Assembly: GCF_964019385.1 (NCBI RefSeq) | Contig: NC_088644.1 | Coordinates: forward strand, 36,195,706-36,259,705 | Origin: Sycon ciliatum | Taxonomy: Eukaryota > Porifera > Calcarea > Leucosolenida > Sycettidae | Reading direction: 5' to 3' | DNA length: 64,000 bases | Notes under the pieces: model-generated | Database searches by the model: none | What the model saw: only the letters and a program-made list of their open reading frames with translations | Told to the model about the DNA's origin: nothing | Part shown: one piece after another, positions 63,925 to 64,000 of the stretch | How the letters are laid out: each line of letters begins with the position of its first letter | Position numbering within the stretch: position 1 is the first letter of the stretch | Program-made: the position numbers and the translations under genes

Positions 63925-64000
63925 GTGAGTGTGTATTTGACAACAAAGATGCAGTCTCGGCACTAGTCACCCACACCACGCACGGCCCTGGAACCAAGCA

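Overview
This is intron-rich animal nuclear DNA. Genes are split into many short exons with canonical GT-AG introns whose reading phases match. The window is full of microsatellites, DNA transposons, hairpin elements and LTR retrotransposons, and has no bacterial operon structure. A cilium/sperm-flagellum gene (SPEF2) shows that it comes from a ciliated eukaryote, most likely an intron-rich marine invertebrate such as a sponge, cnidarian or lophotrochozoan. I cannot name the species.

Layout. (1) About 1-26 kb, minus strand: a SPEF2/CPC1-like gene. I rebuilt 27 exons (about 1288 codons), from the N-terminal CH-like domain (26.0-21.2 kb) through a long coiled-coil region to the adenylate-kinase-like domain (4.1-1.2 kb). 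The 3' part lies beyond base 1 or was not recognised. Its introns hold a 5'-truncated Ty3/gypsy pol in the same orientation (17.9-20.4 kb), an 823-bp element with 65-bp perfect terminal inverted repeats, a long palindrome and several small TIR elements. (2) 28.2-29.2 kb, minus strand: an intronless prostaglandin reductase-3/ZADH2-like oxidoreductase ending in Ser-Arg-Leu, a peroxisomal targeting signal. (3) 29.7-38.7 kb, plus strand: an AidB/ACDH-11-type acyl-CoA dehydrogenase with 15 exons, all resolved (593 codons), divergent from (2) over a 485-bp shared upstream region. (4) 38.99-42.97 kb: a 68-bp tandem array interrupted by a young LTR retrotransposon. The element has near-identical 521-bp LTRs and a 5-bp target duplication, and its interior is mostly a 13-bp satellite. 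(5) 43-45.8 kb: intergenic hairpins and a TIR element. (6) 45.8-64 kb, plus strand: the first 21 exons (about 744 codons) of a GH116-family (GBA2-like) beta-glucosidase/glucosylceramidase. It has an unusual Cys-rich exon and one GC-AG intron. Its introns hold a Kolobok-type DNA transposon with a THAP domain and several nested TIR elements.

The four host genes have no obvious joint pathway. Two are lipid-linked (acyl-CoA dehydrogenase and GH116 glucosidase), one is a peroxisomal-type enone/prostaglandin reductase and one is an axonemal central-apparatus protein. The strongest large-scale signals beyond the genes are strand-biased (TG)n tracts next to splice sites in three genes, a dense layer of small DNA transposons including nested ones, and the satellite-bearing retrotransposon. 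I did not find a clearly new defence or genetic system.
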